The notes beneath the pieces are model-generated. The model had not been told where the DNA came from, ran no database searches, and saw nothing but the letters and a program-made list of their open reading frames with translations. Below, piece after piece: positions 5,437 through 5,880 of a stretch of 5,880 nt of DNA. Origin of the DNA: Candidatus Pacearchaeota archaeon ex4484_71 (GTDB taxonomy: Archaea > Nanobdellota > Nanobdellia > Pacearchaeales > GW2011-AR1); NCBI GenBank assembly GCA_002254395.1, contig NJDN01000028.1, positions 1 to 5,880 of the forward strand. Direction: 5' to 3'. Both the position numbers and the translations under genes were made by a program. The number at the start of each line of letters is the position of its first letter. The stretch's first letter is position 1.

Positions 5437-5770
5437 AAAAAGAAACAAAAAAGGGCAAGTGGGGGACACTCTTACGTGGATAGTCTCGACGATAATTGTT
5501 GTAGTTATGCTTCTTATTTTTATTTTTGTTTCATCTCTTTTGGCGGAGACAAAATTTCTAGGGAAGTATAGAGAAAAGATAGTCTCTCCGGAAACAGAAT
5601 TGAAATACGATCTTATTCTTAGCAAGTCCCTATACGCGTATTATACCCTTGAAAATGTTAAGGAAAAGAATGCGTTTTATGCAAAATTAGAAGCCTTAGA
5701 GAACAAAGGATATTTTTCGGATTCCTTGGAGGAGAGGTCAAAGGAGATAAGGAGGGGGCTGTTAGGATGA
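5426..5770 (+). CDS. KKG-leader protein with GDTLTW helix
   Basis: The frame is open from a TTG at 5408, but the ATG at 5426 is preferred. It gives a 114-residue protein with a strongly basic leader (MLSKKRNKKG) followed by QVGDTLTWIV and a hydrophobic helix at ~18-39 rich in Ile and Val. It overlaps the previous gene by 11 bases. Cleavage after G10 would leave Q as residue 1 with Asp, not Glu, at residue 4. The remaining ~75 residues are hydrophilic and look mostly helical, with many Lys and Glu (ETELKYD, ENVKEKN, LEERSKEIRR), more like a docking or coiled-coil domain than a beta-rich pilin head. There are no cysteines. DTLTWIV-type N-termini recur, from memory, in small DPANN proteins of unknown role. 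The stop overlaps the next start (ATGA). Confidence 0.87.
   Translation: MLSKKRNKKGQVGDTLTWIVSTIIVVVMLLIFIFVSSLLAETKFLGKYREKIVSPETELKYDLILSKSLYAYYTLENVKEKNAFYAKLEALENKGYFSDSLEERSKEIRRGLLG
5751..5755 (+). promoter_or_regulatory. Shine-Dalgarno-like site for the last gene
   Basis: GGAGG lies 11 bases before the ATG at 5767, in the closing codons of the preceding gene, and supports the ATG in the ATGA overlap as the true start. Confidence 0.5.
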
Positions 5771-5880
5771 GGAGTAAACGCGCAAGTGTTCCTGCTGTGA
5801 TTCTTGTTTTAGGAATTTTTGCTCTTTGTGGGTTTGCACTTGTAACTTTTTTTATCTCGGAATTTAGATTCAGTAATTCT
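5767..5880 (+). CDS. N-terminus of a KRA-leader membrane-anchored protein, right-truncated
   Basis: Only the first 38 residues are in the window. They start MRSKRASVPAVIL, closely matching the MRSKRG leader of the 135-residue protein, and continue into a hydrophobic helix at ~9-30 (containing one Cys) and the beginning of a polar segment (SEFRFSN). The leader has Ala where the others have Gly, still acceptable to class III prepilin peptidases, and Pro at residue 9. It overlaps the preceding stop by four bases (ATGA) and has GGAGG upstream. It is probably another member of the same set; its soluble domain lies outside the window. Confidence 0.8.
   Translation, partial: MRSKRASVPAVILVLGIFALCGFALVTFFISEFRFSNS

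Noticed and set aside
5308..5625. Open frame on the - strand across the 174- and 114-residue genes
   Set aside because: Same reasoning: a shadow of two supported genes.

Overview
The window looks like part of an AT-rich DPANN-type archaeal genome. The closest resemblance, from memory of protein families, is to the Pacearchaeota/Woesearchaeota branch. Three things point there: leaderless-style TATA-box spacing, a FlaJ/TadC-like double-domain membrane protein, and a run of small proteins that almost all begin with a short basic stretch (KRG, KKG or KRA) followed at once by one hydrophobic helix, as in archaeal class III (type IV pilin-like) signal peptides. All genes are on the + strand and the region is very tightly packed. 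No rRNA, tRNA, mobile element or CRISPR array was seen, and no stretch over 300 bases lacks a gene.

Layout. Positions 1-366 hold the lysine-rich C-terminal end of a gene that enters from the left. After a 74-base gap with a TATA-like box, 441-2606 encodes a 721-residue polytopic protein with two type II secretion F (T2SSF/FlaJ/TadC) domains, the membrane platform of a type IV filament-like machine. A second TATA-like box precedes five packed genes: a 50-residue mini-pilin-like protein (2641-2793), a 55-residue single-helix protein without a basic leader (2793-2960), a 170-residue Cys-cluster protein (2962-3474), a 31-residue single-helix protein (3471-3566) and a 297-residue 8-Cys protein with a glycine-rich hydrophobic hairpin (3574-4467). 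A third TATA-like box precedes four more: a 135-residue protein with the best pilin-like N-terminus (4503-4910), a 174-residue 4-Cys protein (4912-5436), a 114-residue GDTLTW protein (5426-5770) and the start of another KRA-leader protein (5767 to the edge).

How they may work together. The platform protein plus at least seven leader-bearing, single-anchor proteins is the expected parts list of a type IV pilus, archaellum or Tad-like assembly: a platform moved by an ATPase (not in the window) and several major and minor pilin-like subunits. Several extracellular domains are rich in paired cysteines, which suggests disulfide-stabilised surface parts. Two very small leaderless helices lie between the leader-bearing genes and resemble each other. 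The same octamer, TTTATTAA, lies in all three sizeable intergenic gaps, at an identical 29 bases from the ATG in two of them, so the three units may be co-expressed. I know of no functional description of this gene set. The machine assignment is inference from architecture and neighbourhood.
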